Source of the DNA: an uncultured Blautia sp.
GTDB lineage: Bacteria; Bacillota; Clostridia; Lachnospirales; Lachnospiraceae
NCBI GenBank assembly: GCA_900539525.1
Contig: UQCM01000037.1
Span: forward strand, 1-26,702
Direction: 5' to 3'
DNA length: 26,702 nt
In this document: positions 1 through 6,952 of the stretch, in pieces
How the letters are laid out: each line of letters starts with the position of its first letter
How positions within the stretch are numbered: position 1 is the stretch's first letter
Notes under the pieces: model-generated
What the model saw: the letters and a program-made list of their open reading frames with translations, nothing else
The model's database searches: none
Told to the model about the DNA's origin: nothing
Program-made: the position numbers and the translations under genes

Positions 1-59
1 CCCGCCGCCCGAATAGCCGTATAGATAAGGTTCGGCATATGTTCCACAAGTTAGCCTAA
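1..59 (+). CDS. tet(O/32/O)-like: 3' end of a tetracycline-resistance ribosomal protection protein, tet(O)/tet(32)-type (partial)
   Basis: The frame ending at the TAA at 57-59 encodes RRPNSRIDKVRHMFHKLA. This is the characteristic C-terminus of Tet(O)/Tet(M)-type ribosomal protection GTPases; from memory Tet(M) ends similarly but with RYMFNKIT, so the HMFHKLA ending points to the Tet(O)/Tet(32) branch. These proteins release tetracycline from the 30S ribosome. Only the last 18 codons are in the window. Its position directly before tet(40) matches the known tandem of mosaic tet(O/32/O) with tet(40) in gut clostridia. Which mosaic it is cannot be judged from the tail. Confidence 0.85.
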   Translation, partial: RRPNSRIDKVRHMFHKLA

Positions 60-69
60 CAGCTTTACA

Positions 70-97
70 TTGACAACACAAGCCCATTTGCTATAAT
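70..97 (+). promoter_or_regulatory. sigma-70-type promoter for tet(40) and its leader ORF
   Basis: A perfect -35 TTGACA at 70-75 and a perfect -10 TATAAT at 92-97 are separated by 16 bp. It begins 10 bp after the stop codon of the upstream tet gene, so tet(40) can be transcribed on its own as well as by read-through. Confidence 0.85.
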
Positions 98-151
98 TCC
101 GTGAAGAAGAACGGTCATGTTGTTCTAATTTCAGTATCGGAGGTATTCATT

Positions 152-220
152 ATGGCAAACTGCAAAAACGGAAACAAGTCTTTTAACGGCGCTTTGGGTA
201 CTTTGGGAGGTCTTTTCTAA
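152..220 (+). CDS. 22-aa leader peptide upstream of tet(40)
   Basis: This short ORF starts with ATG behind a good ribosome site (cggaggt at 138-144, 7-nt spacing) and ends in TAA. It encodes a glycine- and asparagine-rich peptide beginning MANCKNGNK and ending GTLGGLF. It lies between the strong promoter at 70-97 and tet(40). After its stop there is a short hairpin (aagggc 234-239 pairing with gccctt 250-255) without a T-run. A translated short ORF in an antibiotic-resistance leader suggests ribosome-dependent control, as known for tet(M) and erm leaders, but no clear pair of alternative hairpins was found. The function is inferred; translation is likely from the ribosome site. Confidence 0.55.
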   Translation: MANCKNGNKSFNGALGTLGGLF

Positions 221-312
221 AATCACCGTTAGAAAGGGCTGAGAAGTTTGCCCTTCCTGCGCGGCAGTCGGGCTTGTTTCACAAATTAATTCGTAAAGGA
301 GAATGTAACTTC

Positions 313-1533
313 ATGTTTTCTAAAAATTCAAAGGCATATTCTGTCTATCTGCTGTTCCGATTTGTCTTTTCCCTGGCGGCTTCTATGGCCACAGTGCTTT
401 CCATCGTGTACCACCTGGAGGTGGTGCAGCTGGATGCTTTTCAGCTTGTCCTGGTGGGGACTGTTCTGGAAACCTCCTGCTTTCTGTTCGAGATACCCAC
501 CGGTGTGGTGGCGGATTTGTATAGCCGTCGGCGCTCGGTGCTGATTGGAATGTTCCTCTACGGCCTGGGCTTTCTGATGGAGGGTGCGCTACCGTGGTTC
601 GCGCCGGTTCTGCTGGCCCAGGTTGTCTGGGGTTGCGGTGATACCTTCATCACCGGCGCTCTGGAGGCGTGGATTGCCTCGGAGGAAGAGGACAAACCCA
701 TAGACAAGGTGTTCCTGCGGGGCAGTCAAATGGGGCAAATCGGCGGCGTTCTGGGCGTGGTGCTGGGCACACTGCTGGGAAACATAAACCTGCAAATGCC
801 TGTCATCTTGGGGGGCAGTTTGTGCTTGTTGTTGGGGCTGGTGTTGGTTCGCATCATGCCAGAAACCAACTTCTCCCCTGCTATTGAGGAACGGCAGGGC
901 TTGCTTAAAGACTTTGTCTGCCTGTTCAAGCTCAACCTGGGCTTTGTGAAAGGCGCACCTGTGTTGCTGGCGCTCTTAGCAATCACACTGTGCGGGGGAC
1001 TTGCCAGTGAAGGCTTTGACCGGCTCTCCACCGCTCATTTTCTGGATGACACGGTAATACCCGTTATCGGGCCACTGAACAGCGTCACTTGGTTCGGTGT
1101 TATCAGTCTTATCGGCAACGGCTTAGGTATTCTGGCTTCTCAGTTGCTCATCGCCCGCATGGAGAAAAAAGGGACTGTCAGCCGAACCAGTGTGGTCATG
1201 TCCACCAGCGCCGGGTATATCCTGTGCCTAGTTCTCTTTGCGGTGGGGCGGAGCTTTTGGTTCATGTTGTTGATGTTCCTCCTGGCGGGGCTTATGCGCA
1301 CCATCAAGGAGCCGGTGCTGGCCGCCTGGATGAACGACCATGTGGAGGAGAAAATGCGCGCCACAGTCTTTTCTACCAGTGGACAACTGGACTCTTTCGG
1401 GCAGATCATCGGCGGGCCTATTGTGGGGCTGGTAGCCCAACAGGTGTCCATACCCTGGGGGCTGGTCTGCACCGCTTTCCTGCTGTTGCCCGCGCTGTTC
1501 TTGGTGCCAGTGGCGGGAAAGAAGCGGGATTGA
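313..1533 (+). CDS. tet(40): Tetracycline efflux MFS transporter Tet(40)
   Basis: A 406-residue major facilitator with about twelve hydrophobic segments; it would export tetracycline across the membrane in exchange for protons. The MFS loop signature after TM2 is visible as GVVADLYSRRRSVLIG, about residues 64-79. The start at 313 was chosen over the in-frame upstream ATG at 274 because aaaggag at 296-302 sits 10 nt before it, and the resulting length of 406 aa equals that of known Tet(40). The identification rests on length, MFS family and the position directly after a tet(O/32)-type gene end. The gene is visibly richer in GC than the chromosome to the right, consistent with transfer. It has its own promoter and leader ORF, and a terminator follows. 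A different MFS drug exporter remains possible but is less likely in this context. Confidence 0.82.
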   Translation: MFSKNSKAYSVYLLFRFVFSLAASMATVLSIVYHLEVVQLDAFQLVLVGTVLETSCFLFEIPTGVVADLYSRRRSVLIGMFLYGLGFLMEGALPWFAPVLLAQVVWGCGDTFITGALEAWIASEEEDKPIDKVFLRGSQMGQIGGVLGVVLGTLLGNINLQMPVILGGSLCLLLGLVLVRIMPETNFSPAIEERQGLLKDFVCLFKLNLGFVKGAPVLLALLAITLCGGLASEGFDRLSTAHFLDDTVIPVIGPLNSVTWFGVISLIGNGLGILASQLLIARMEKKGTVSRTSVVMSTSAGYILCLVLFAVGRSFWFMLLMFLLAGLMRTIKEPVLAAWMNDHVEEKMRATVFSTSGQLDSFGQIIGGPIVGLVAQQVSIPWGLVCTAFLLLPALFLVPVAGKKRD

Positions 1534-1554
1534 TATGGCATAGTTAAGTTTACT

Positions 1555-1590
1555 GACGAGCGGGAGATTACTTCCGCTCGTCTTCATTTA
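1555..1590 (+). terminator. Terminator-like hairpin after tet(40)
   Basis: A perfect 9-bp stem, gacgagcgg (1555-1563) with ccgctcgtc (1574-1582), has a 10-nt loop and is followed by the moderately T-rich ttcattta. It begins 22 bp past the tet(40) stop. Confidence 0.6.
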
Positions 1591-1688
1591 GCAGCGCAAA
1601 ATTTGAGGACTCTTTATCTCCTTATTCGGCATAGCGGAGGCGGCTGTCAATTCGACATAATTTTCTTGTGATACTTTACCACACATGA

Positions 1689-2639
1689 GCATATCTGGAT
1701 GGGAGCAAATATAATTACTCAAAATCGGAGCAGAAACGGCTAAGGGAAACGTCAGACCGCTTGTGCAGAGAGTACGGATTATCGGTGATTGAGAACCCGA
1801 AGAAAGCCCCTTCAAGACCGCTGTATCTGGATGAAAAGAGCGGCAAGCCGACACGCTACAACGTCTATCTGGAAGATTTGGCGGAGGCAATCAGCGGCAG
1901 TCGGGATATTCCGCACATGATGAGATACCTTACCGACAAAGGCTACGAGGTTGATTTTTCGGGCGGGCATTGGAAGATGAAGCTGCCGCAGTATAAGCAT
2001 TTTACAAGATTAGATACGCTTGATGAACGCTTAACGCCCGATTTTATCCGCTCACATTTAGGCACAAGGGCAAGGTACGGGAACTATAAAGCGAGGATTT
2101 CCTACTCTCCCCATATGCCAGAGGAATATAAAAAGGCTTGGAAACCGCACCAGAAAACCACGGGAATCTTAGCGTTGTATTATTACTGGTGCTATCAGTT
2201 GGGGATATTCCCGAAAGGCACGGACTACAAGCCGACAAGCCCGCTGATGAAAGAGGAGCTTCGGAAACTGGACGAGATTACCGCACAGGTACGCTATATG
2301 TCAGAGCATGACATCTCCACCCTCTCCGATTTGCACGCCGACAGGGAGAAAAACCAGACGGAAATGGACATGCTTACCGACTATCGGCGGCACTTGCAGA
2401 ATAAGATACGGCGTGCTTCACCCGCCGAGAAAGAAACGCTCCGAGAAGAAAAAAACGGAGTGACGGAGCAGATAACAGAACTGCGAAAGCGGCTGAAATA
2501 TGCGGATGGAATTGAAAAACGCTCTGCCCACATTGATGATTGTTTAAACCAAATCCACGATACGGCTGAAAAACAGCGTTCAAACCAGAACGGGAGGGCA
2601 GGCAAAACAGACCGCAGGAGGGAGGAATCATTGCGATGA
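1689..2639 (+). pseudogene. Relaxase / mobilization nuclease, N-terminally truncated
   Basis: The frame is open from 1689, directly after an in-frame TGA, to the stop at 2637-2639, about 316 codons. The text around 1710-1800 (YSKSEQKRLRETSDRLC, then REYGLSVIEN) matches the middle of MobA/MobP-type relaxases, where 'SD.LC...GLSVIE' follows the catalytic domain. The expected N-terminal part with the tyrosine and the HxH metal-binding motif, roughly 150-200 residues, is absent. What remains is the relaxase linker and a coiled-coil, Lys/Glu-rich C-terminal region (about 2290-2560). A TTG at 1761 with no good ribosome site is the only plausible start, so expression is doubtful. The break lies near 1690, just after the tet(40) block, which suggests that the resistance segment was inserted into the relaxase gene. 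The 3' end overlaps the next gene by ATGA. The family is clear; lack of function is inferred. Confidence 0.75.
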
Positions 2640-2938
2640 GCAGAAAGTCCGAAGAAGAAATACAGGCAATCATGGAGGAATACAGGGACGCCCCTATGGT
2701 AAATCCCGATAAAGTATATCCCCCTCTGCCGCCCGTCCAAAACGTCACTCCCCTTGTCCGTGTTCCAGAGCAGATGAGCTTTACCGAGAAAATCGGCGGC
2801 ACGGAATACACCGTCGACGCCCATTTCCGAAAGGACGGGCGGGATTTGCTTTCCAAGCTTACGGATATTTTTATGCGTGGCATGCAGGGATATGAATGTT
2901 ATAATGACGGGGATTGGAGTGGCGATGACGGAGCATAG
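2636..2938 (+). CDS. TnpW-like small transposon protein
   Basis: A 100-aa protein whose start overlaps the relaxase stop (ATGA), behind ggaggaatcattgcg. The segment around residues 47-75 (MSFTEKIGGTEYTVDAHF then KDGRDLLSKLTDIF) resembles the 'transposon-encoded TnpW' family, which has the pattern 'I..T.Y.V..HF......L..K..RL'. TnpW proteins are small and of unknown biochemical role, found beside relaxase and large serine recombinase genes of Tn4451/Tn1549-like elements. The proline-rich stretch near residues 23-41 is an N-terminal extension compared with the shortest members. The assignment comes from memory of the family motif and the neighbourhood. Confidence 0.6.
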   Translation: MSRKSEEEIQAIMEEYRDAPMVNPDKVYPPLPPVQNVTPLVRVPEQMSFTEKIGGTEYTVDAHFRKDGRDLLSKLTDIFMRGMQGYECYNDGDWSGDDGA

Positions 2939-2969
2939 CAGACCGCAGAAGAATTACCGCTTTAAAGCG

Positions 2970-3003
2970 TTGAAGTTTGAGGACAGGTATGGTACACTGT
3001 ACC
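2970..3003 (+). promoter_or_regulatory. Promoter with overlapping palindromic operator for the serine recombinase
   Basis: TTGAAG (2970-2975) and TACACT (2993-2998) are spaced by 17 bp. The -10 lies inside the perfect odd palindrome GGTACACTGTACC (2991-3003). A dimeric repressor bound there would block the promoter. It sits 44 bp upstream of the recombinase start. The binding protein is unknown. Confidence 0.5.
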
Positions 3004-3046
3004 TACACTTCACAATACCGTGTCTGCTGTCGGAAAGGAGAACCTT

Positions 3047-4705
3047 ATGAAAAGACAGCAGGAAAAATTTACCGCCTTGTACTGCCGTTTAAGCCAGGAC
3101 GACGGACGGGAAGGCGAGAGCAACAGCATTGTAAACCAGAAAGAATATCTGATGAAGTACGCAAAGGAACACGGGTTTCCAAATCCCACCTACTATGTGG
3201 ACGATGGCTATACGGGTACGAATTTTAACCGCCCTTCTTTTAAGAAAATGTCAGAGGATATTGACAAGGGGCTTGTAACAACGGTCATTGTAAAAGACCT
3301 CTCCCGCTTTGGCAGGAACTATATCGAGGTCGGCTCATACTCCGAAATCATTTATCCCGAAGCAGGGGTGCGCTTTATCGCCATCATGGACAATGTGGAC
3401 ACGGGCAGCCTTGAGAGCAACGAATTTGCCGCATTTACCAACCTTTTTAATGAGTGGTATCCCAAAAGCACGAGCAAAAAAGTAAAGGAAGTCAAGAAAG
3501 CGAAGGGGCTTGCGGGCGAACATCTGGGTGCGCCGCCTTACGGATATTTACGCAATCCTGATGATAATACCCGATGGCTTGTGGACGAGGAAGCGGCGGC
3601 GGTTGTCCGCAGGATATTTTTCCTCTGTATGCAGGGAAACGGAATGTCAGCCATTGCCACTATTTTGTGGGAGGAAAAGGTGCTTACCCCGTCAGCCTAC
3701 AAAGCGTCAAAGGGCGTCGGCGTGGCGAGGGTTTCGGAAAATCCGTATTGTTGGGAGCCGTCAGCCGTAGCTGCTATTCTGGAAAATGTGGCGTATATCG
3801 GCTGTACGGAGAGCTTCAAATCCACCCGTTTGGGCTTTAAAAGCAAGAAGCGTATCCCAACCGCAAAGGAAATGCGGGCATATATTGAGAACGCCCATAC
3901 GCCGATTATTGACAGGGAAGTGTGGGATAAGGTGCAGATGATACGGGAAAATAAACGCAGACCGACCAACAGCGGGATTACGAGCATGTTTTCTGGACTG
4001 CTTTATTGTGCCGACTGCGGGGCAAAACTAAGCCTTGCCACTGCCAATAGATACACGCATTTCCGCTGTTCCCAGTACAAGCGGACGAGCCGCACGCAGA
4101 ACTGTACGCAGCACTATATCCGAGAAGACGCACTAAATCAGTTGGTTTTGAAACAGCTTCAGCATTTCCTGTCCTATCTGCAGCAGTTTGAGCGTGTATT
4201 TATCCGACAACAGATAGACACCACCCTTGCGGAACGCCGATACGAACTGTCTGCAAAGCAGAAACAGATAGAAAAGGACGAAAAGCGGATGGATGAGCTT
4301 GACCGCCTGTTCCGTAAAATCTACGAGGACAATGTCAACGGAAAGCTGAATGACGAACGCTTTTGCAAGCTGTCAGACGGATACGAAGCGGAGCAGGAAC
4401 AGCTAAAACAGGAAATCGAATCCTTAACAGCCGAAGTCAGCGAAGCCGACATGGAAACCACCAATGTATCAAAGCTGATAGCCGTCACAAAGAAATATAC
4501 CCGCATTGACGAACTCACGCCCGAAATCCTAAACGCATTTGTGGATAAAATCGTAATCCATGAGCGTGAGAAAAAGGACGGGAAACGGACACAGCAAATC
4601 GACATTTACTATTCCTATGTCGGGATTGTGGATATTCCCACAGACGAGGAAATGCGGGAAATGGAGAGGGAATATATGCAGCGTACTACACGTCAAACCG
4701 CCTGA
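3047..4705 (+). CDS. Large serine recombinase, TnpX-like
   Basis: A 552-aa site-specific recombinase that would excise and insert the element by serine-mediated double-strand exchange. The N-terminal resolvase domain (about 1-150) begins ALYCRLSQDDG with Arg14 and the nucleophile Ser16, followed by VIVKDLSRFGRNY and FAAFTNLFNEWY, typical of TnpX-type enzymes. The recombinase domain follows (GAPPYGY at about residue 160), then a zinc ribbon with Cys321-x2-Cys324, Cys341 and Cys353, a coiled coil (about 390-470) and a DUF4368-like C-terminal region. The start at 3047 was chosen for ggaaaggag at 3032-3040; an in-frame ATG at 3020 lacks a ribosome site. It is the last gene of the element, whose right end lies about 65 bp downstream. 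All key residues seen are intact, so it is probably functional. Confidence 0.88.
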   Translation: MKRQQEKFTALYCRLSQDDGREGESNSIVNQKEYLMKYAKEHGFPNPTYYVDDGYTGTNFNRPSFKKMSEDIDKGLVTTVIVKDLSRFGRNYIEVGSYSEIIYPEAGVRFIAIMDNVDTGSLESNEFAAFTNLFNEWYPKSTSKKVKEVKKAKGLAGEHLGAPPYGYLRNPDDNTRWLVDEEAAAVVRRIFFLCMQGNGMSAIATILWEEKVLTPSAYKASKGVGVARVSENPYCWEPSAVAAILENVAYIGCTESFKSTRLGFKSKKRIPTAKEMRAYIENAHTPIIDREVWDKVQMIRENKRRPTNSGITSMFSGLLYCADCGAKLSLATANRYTHFRCSQYKRTSRTQNCTQHYIREDALNQLVLKQLQHFLSYLQQFERVFIRQQIDTTLAERRYELSAKQKQIEKDEKRMDELDRLFRKIYEDNVNGKLNDERFCKLSDGYEAEQEQLKQEIESLTAEVSEADMETTNVSKLIAVTKKYTRIDELTPEILNAFVDKIVIHEREKKDGKRTQQIDIYYSYVGIVDIPTDEEMREMEREYMQRTTRQTA

Positions 4706-4884
4706 ATAAAGGCGAAAGCAGGAGTAAATCTGTACTCCTGCCGATACATATCTATTTTTATCCCTATCTGGTTTAACTCATGGTTTGTATCACATAAAAG
4801 AACAACAGGGATTTCATATTTCTTTGCTGTTTTTTCTACGATTGACACCACAGGACAGGAATCCGCATCTACTAATATCCTCAT
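4693..4884 (-). pseudogene. UPF0178 (YaiI/YqxD) gene disrupted by the tet element
   Basis: The minus-strand ORF begins MRILVDADSCPVV, followed by AKKYEIPVVLLCDTNHELN, the N-terminus of the YaiI/YqxD family (normally about 150 aa, containing 'VDADACPV' and a PIN-like fold of unknown function). After about residue 38 the match stops and the next 25 residues are encoded by element DNA before a stop at 4693. The breakpoint is therefore close to 4770. The rest of the gene should lie beyond the element's left end, outside the window. Its start overlaps the MmcQ stop by 4 bp, so both were once one operon. Identification of the family is from the motif. Confidence 0.75.
4718..4741 (+). terminator. 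Perfect hairpin after the recombinase, near the element's right end
   Basis: gcaggagta (4718-4726) pairs exactly with tactcctgc (4733-4741) around a 6-nt loop, 13 bp after the recombinase stop. There is no run of T on the plus strand directly after it, so it may be a weak terminator or a recombinase end-site structure. Confidence 0.4.
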
Positions 4885-5219
4885 TTTTTCTTTCCTTTCG
4901 TCAGATCATAACTTTCCCCGATCATCCGCCAGATATCTTTATCAGGAACAGAGCCATCCAAGATAATAGAATTCCAGTGTGTCTTGTTCATATGATAAGC
5001 TGGGATCACAGATTCAAAAGCATTTCTCCAGAACTCTCTCCATTCCGGATCACATTTTACATTTATCCATACATAACCATCTTTATCATAAATAAGCGCA
5101 AATGTTTTCTTGTTTTCCTTATGACGCATAACACACCAGTTATCATCATGAAAAGGATAATCTTCATATACATCTTGAAATGAATGGCAATATTGTATTG
5201 CCTCCTGCCTTGTCTGCAT
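4881..5219 (-). CDS. MmcQ/YjbR family protein
   Basis: A 112-aa protein with the MmcQ/YjbR pattern: an acidic DVYEDYPF start, NWCVMRH, FALIYDKDGYVWINVKCDP in the middle (a 'F..i....g...i.vKcdP' motif), then the conserved HMNKTHWNSIILDGSVPD segment and a final helix. This family adopts a CyaY-like or DNA-binding-like fold; its role is not firmly known. The ribosome site agaggaaact precedes the ATG. It lies upstream of and overlaps the broken UPF0178 gene, and 14 bp downstream of the lipoprotein gene, so co-transcription is likely. Confidence in family membership is high and in function low. Confidence 0.8.
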   Translation of the reverse strand: MQTRQEAIQYCHSFQDVYEDYPFHDDNWCVMRHKENKKTFALIYDKDGYVWINVKCDPEWREFWRNAFESVIPAYHMNKTHWNSIILDGSVPDKDIWRMIGESYDLTKGKKK

Positions 5220-5233
5220 AGTTTCCTCTTTTC

Positions 5234-5953
5234 TTAACCTTCCTCTCCCCGGATCGGAGCATAGAAGATCAGCAAATCTATATATTTTTCTCCGTCTCCC
5301 TGTTCTCTATAATCATACCGGATCATATAATCCCGAATACTATATCCCCGATACGGATCAGATAGGGTATAAAGTTCTCCTGTTGTAAAATCAATTAGTG
5401 AGTACCCTGTGCTTTCCAGATATTCATCATTATCACTGTTTACCTGATCTTCATAAAATTCACACACCTTATCCAGACAATCCTGACACAATTGATCTTT
5501 GAGAGTTTCACAGTCTATCGTATCTTTCTCTCCAAGGTGTATATTGGGTTCCGCAATACATCTATCCGGTTGAGAGTGTGTCATAATAGAACCATAATCC
5601 TCTCCAAAAGAATTTACCATTGTGCTCATATGCCCAGAATCAATCTTTTCATTTCCATCATCATCATATTCTCGGATCCGGGTGTCAGTGACTGACATAT
5701 CGGCCCAATGGATAATCCCAATTGAATCGAATTTTCTATAATATTCCAAAAGTCCACCAGCCGGTGTTCCGCAAATAAAGCATTGTTCTTTACCGATTGA
5801 TGATTGAAGAGACAGTTCAAAGTCATCATCAGATTCATAATCCATCTGATCCAACTGTTGTTTTGTTGTTGATGTTTTTGCAGGCTGCGTCTGACAACCA
5901 CAAAGAGTAATCCCTAATATAAGTACAAAGCATAAAATATTACTTCTTTTCAT
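5234..5953 (-). CDS. Putative lipoprotein of unknown function with two Cys-x2-Cys pairs
   Basis: A 239-aa protein with a clear lipoprotein signal: MKRS, a hydrophobic stretch NILCFVLILGITL, then the lipobox LCGC with the lipid-carrying Cys near residue 20, and a Thr/Gln/Ser-rich spacer. The mature part has CFICG (about residues 58-62) and CQDC (about 155-158), which could bind a metal or form disulfides outside the cell. The remainder is acidic and soluble. I do not recognise a family. The ribosome site is weak (ggggg before ttttt-ATG). It appears to be the first gene of a short unit with MmcQ and the UPF0178 remnant. Confidence 0.6.
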   Translation of the reverse strand: MKRSNILCFVLILGITLCGCQTQPAKTSTTKQQLDQMDYESDDDFELSLQSSIGKEQCFICGTPAGGLLEYYRKFDSIGIIHWADMSVTDTRIREYDDDGNEKIDSGHMSTMVNSFGEDYGSIMTHSQPDRCIAEPNIHLGEKDTIDCETLKDQLCQDCLDKVCEFYEDQVNSDNDEYLESTGYSLIDFTTGELYTLSDPYRGYSIRDYMIRYDYREQGDGEKYIDLLIFYAPIRGEEG

Positions 5954-5970
5954 AAAAACCCCCGAAGCTG

Positions 5971-6016
5971 AAATAAGGACGTACTATGCCATCCCTCAGC
6001 ACAGACGTCCCTATTT
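5971..6016 (-). terminator. Terminator of the XRE regulator gene
   Basis: aaataaggacgt (5971-5982) pairs with acgtccctattt (6005-6016) with one mismatch. The stem overlaps the stop codon of the XRE gene and is flanked by A/T-rich sequence. It separates the XRE gene from the lipoprotein gene. Confidence 0.5.
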
Positions 6017-6334
6017 TCTAATAATGCCCTGTATATACGCTTTTACCAGCTCTTTTTGATGTTCGTCCATCGCATTCCAGTCATAAAGCAGCTGTTTCTG
6101 ATCTGCTGTTAAATCAGGAATTTCTTCATCACCTGCAAAAAACTGGGCAAGGGTGATATCGAATCCCTCACATATTTTCTCAAGCGTCTGAATCGTTGGA
6201 ACACTCTTCCTGTTTAGCAATGTAGAAATAGATGACTGGGCAATTCCAGATTTCTGAGCGAGTCTGTACCTACTAAATTTCTTTTTTTCACACAACTGCT
6301 CAATCCTGGCAATAATATAGTTCTCAGCTTGCAA
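6011..6334 (-). CDS. XRE-family HTH transcriptional regulator
   Basis: A 107-aa protein with a Cro/C1-type helix-turn-helix in its first 65 residues (RIEQLCEKKKFSRYRLAQKS, then GIAQSSISTLLNRKSVPTI, then TLEKICEGFDITLAQFF). The C-terminal 40 residues form an acidic helix pair (LTADQKQLLYDWNAMDEHQK), common in short chromosomal and element repressors. The start is an unusual TTG, chosen because gaggtg stands 8 nt before it and no internal ATG would keep the HTH. Upstream, ATACTT and AAGTAT (6419-6440) form an inverted repeat that could be its operator. It faces the same way as the Rep/Par operon behind it and may regulate that element; this is inferred from position only. Confidence 0.8.
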   Translation of the reverse strand: MQAENYIIARIEQLCEKKKFSRYRLAQKSGIAQSSISTLLNRKSVPTIQTLEKICEGFDITLAQFFAGDEEIPDLTADQKQLLYDWNAMDEHQKELVKAYIQGIIRK

Positions 6335-6418
6335 GTATTCTACACCTCATTTCCGATATGATACCCTTATTGTACTTATAATTAAGGAAACTTATCAGAT
6401 TGTATATTCCAATGCAAA

Positions 6419-6440
6419 ATACTTAGGTATAACGAAGTAT
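6419..6440. promoter_or_regulatory. Possible operator upstream of the XRE gene
   Basis: An imperfect inverted repeat, atactt...aagtat with a 10-bp spacer, lies about 85 bp upstream of the TTG start, in an AT-rich intergenic region. Such sites often bind XRE repressors. It is only a weak sequence signal. Confidence 0.25.
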
Positions 6441-6446
6441 ACAGGT

Positions 6447-6486
6447 AAAAAAATAAGGAACTACATTAGTATATCATATTTGTTCC
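6447..6486 (-). terminator. Weak terminator at the end of the Rep/Par operon
   Basis: Read on the minus strand, GGAAC (6482-6486) can pair with GTTCC (6457-6461), followed by TTATTTTTTT. The stem is only 5 bp, but the T-run directly downstream of the last operon gene supports termination. Confidence 0.4.
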
Positions 6487-6505
6487 CAGTTCTGCATCAA
6501 TTTAC

Positions 6506-6937
6506 TCATGATGGTCTGATATTATTACTATCGTTATCAGGAATATCTATGTATTTATCAAACATAGAGAATAGAGCAGCAATAAACTGTTCTGCGCTTC
6601 TATTCTGCTCCACAATCTGTTCCAATGACAATCCTTCTATAAACTTACAGACATATACCCAACAAGCCAGATCACATGCTTCTACAATAATGTCATTAAT
6701 AATCTTTCCCATAACTTTATCAAAATCATTGATATCTTCAACAGGAAGTGATTGCAGATAATCAAGTGGGGGAAGCTCCCCACTTGGATTATACTTTTCT
6801 GATTCATCTAAAAATGCTAAGACCTTTTGCCTGGATTCTTCTGGCATCTTTACATATTCCCACAATGCCATAACCACTTTCAAATCCGTATCTCTACGAA
6901 GCGGTGGTAATTGGATATAATTATTTTCTTTAATCAT
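6506..6937 (-). CDS. Hypothetical protein, last gene of the Rep/Par operon
   Basis: A 143-aa soluble acidic protein that I do not recognise. It looks mostly helical (MALWEYVKMPEESRQKVLAFL, DFDKVMGKIINDIIVEACDL, GLSLEQIVEQ, AEQFIAALFSMF). No signal peptide, membrane segment or catalytic motif is visible. The ribosome site gaggaggag lies 7 nt before ATG, and the preceding gene ends 15 bp upstream, so it is translated as part of the operon. By association it may serve maintenance or regulation of the element; there is no direct evidence. Confidence 0.6.
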   Translation of the reverse strand: MIKENNYIQLPPLRRDTDLKVVMALWEYVKMPEESRQKVLAFLDESEKYNPSGELPPLDYLQSLPVEDINDFDKVMGKIINDIIVEACDLACWVYVCKFIEGLSLEQIVEQNRSAEQFIAALFSMFDKYIDIPDNDSNNIRPS

Positions 6938-6952
6938 GGTTCTTCTCCTCCT

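Noticed and set aside
1588..1890. 100-aa minus-strand ORF downstream of tet(40)
   Set aside because: Much of it is antisense to the relaxase remnant. The part at 1588-1690 may be a fragment of another gene but carries no recognisable motif.
4785..5183. 132-aa plus-strand ORF rich in Ile, Phe and His
   Set aside because: It is antisense to the MmcQ and UPF0178 genes, which have clear family motifs and ribosome sites.
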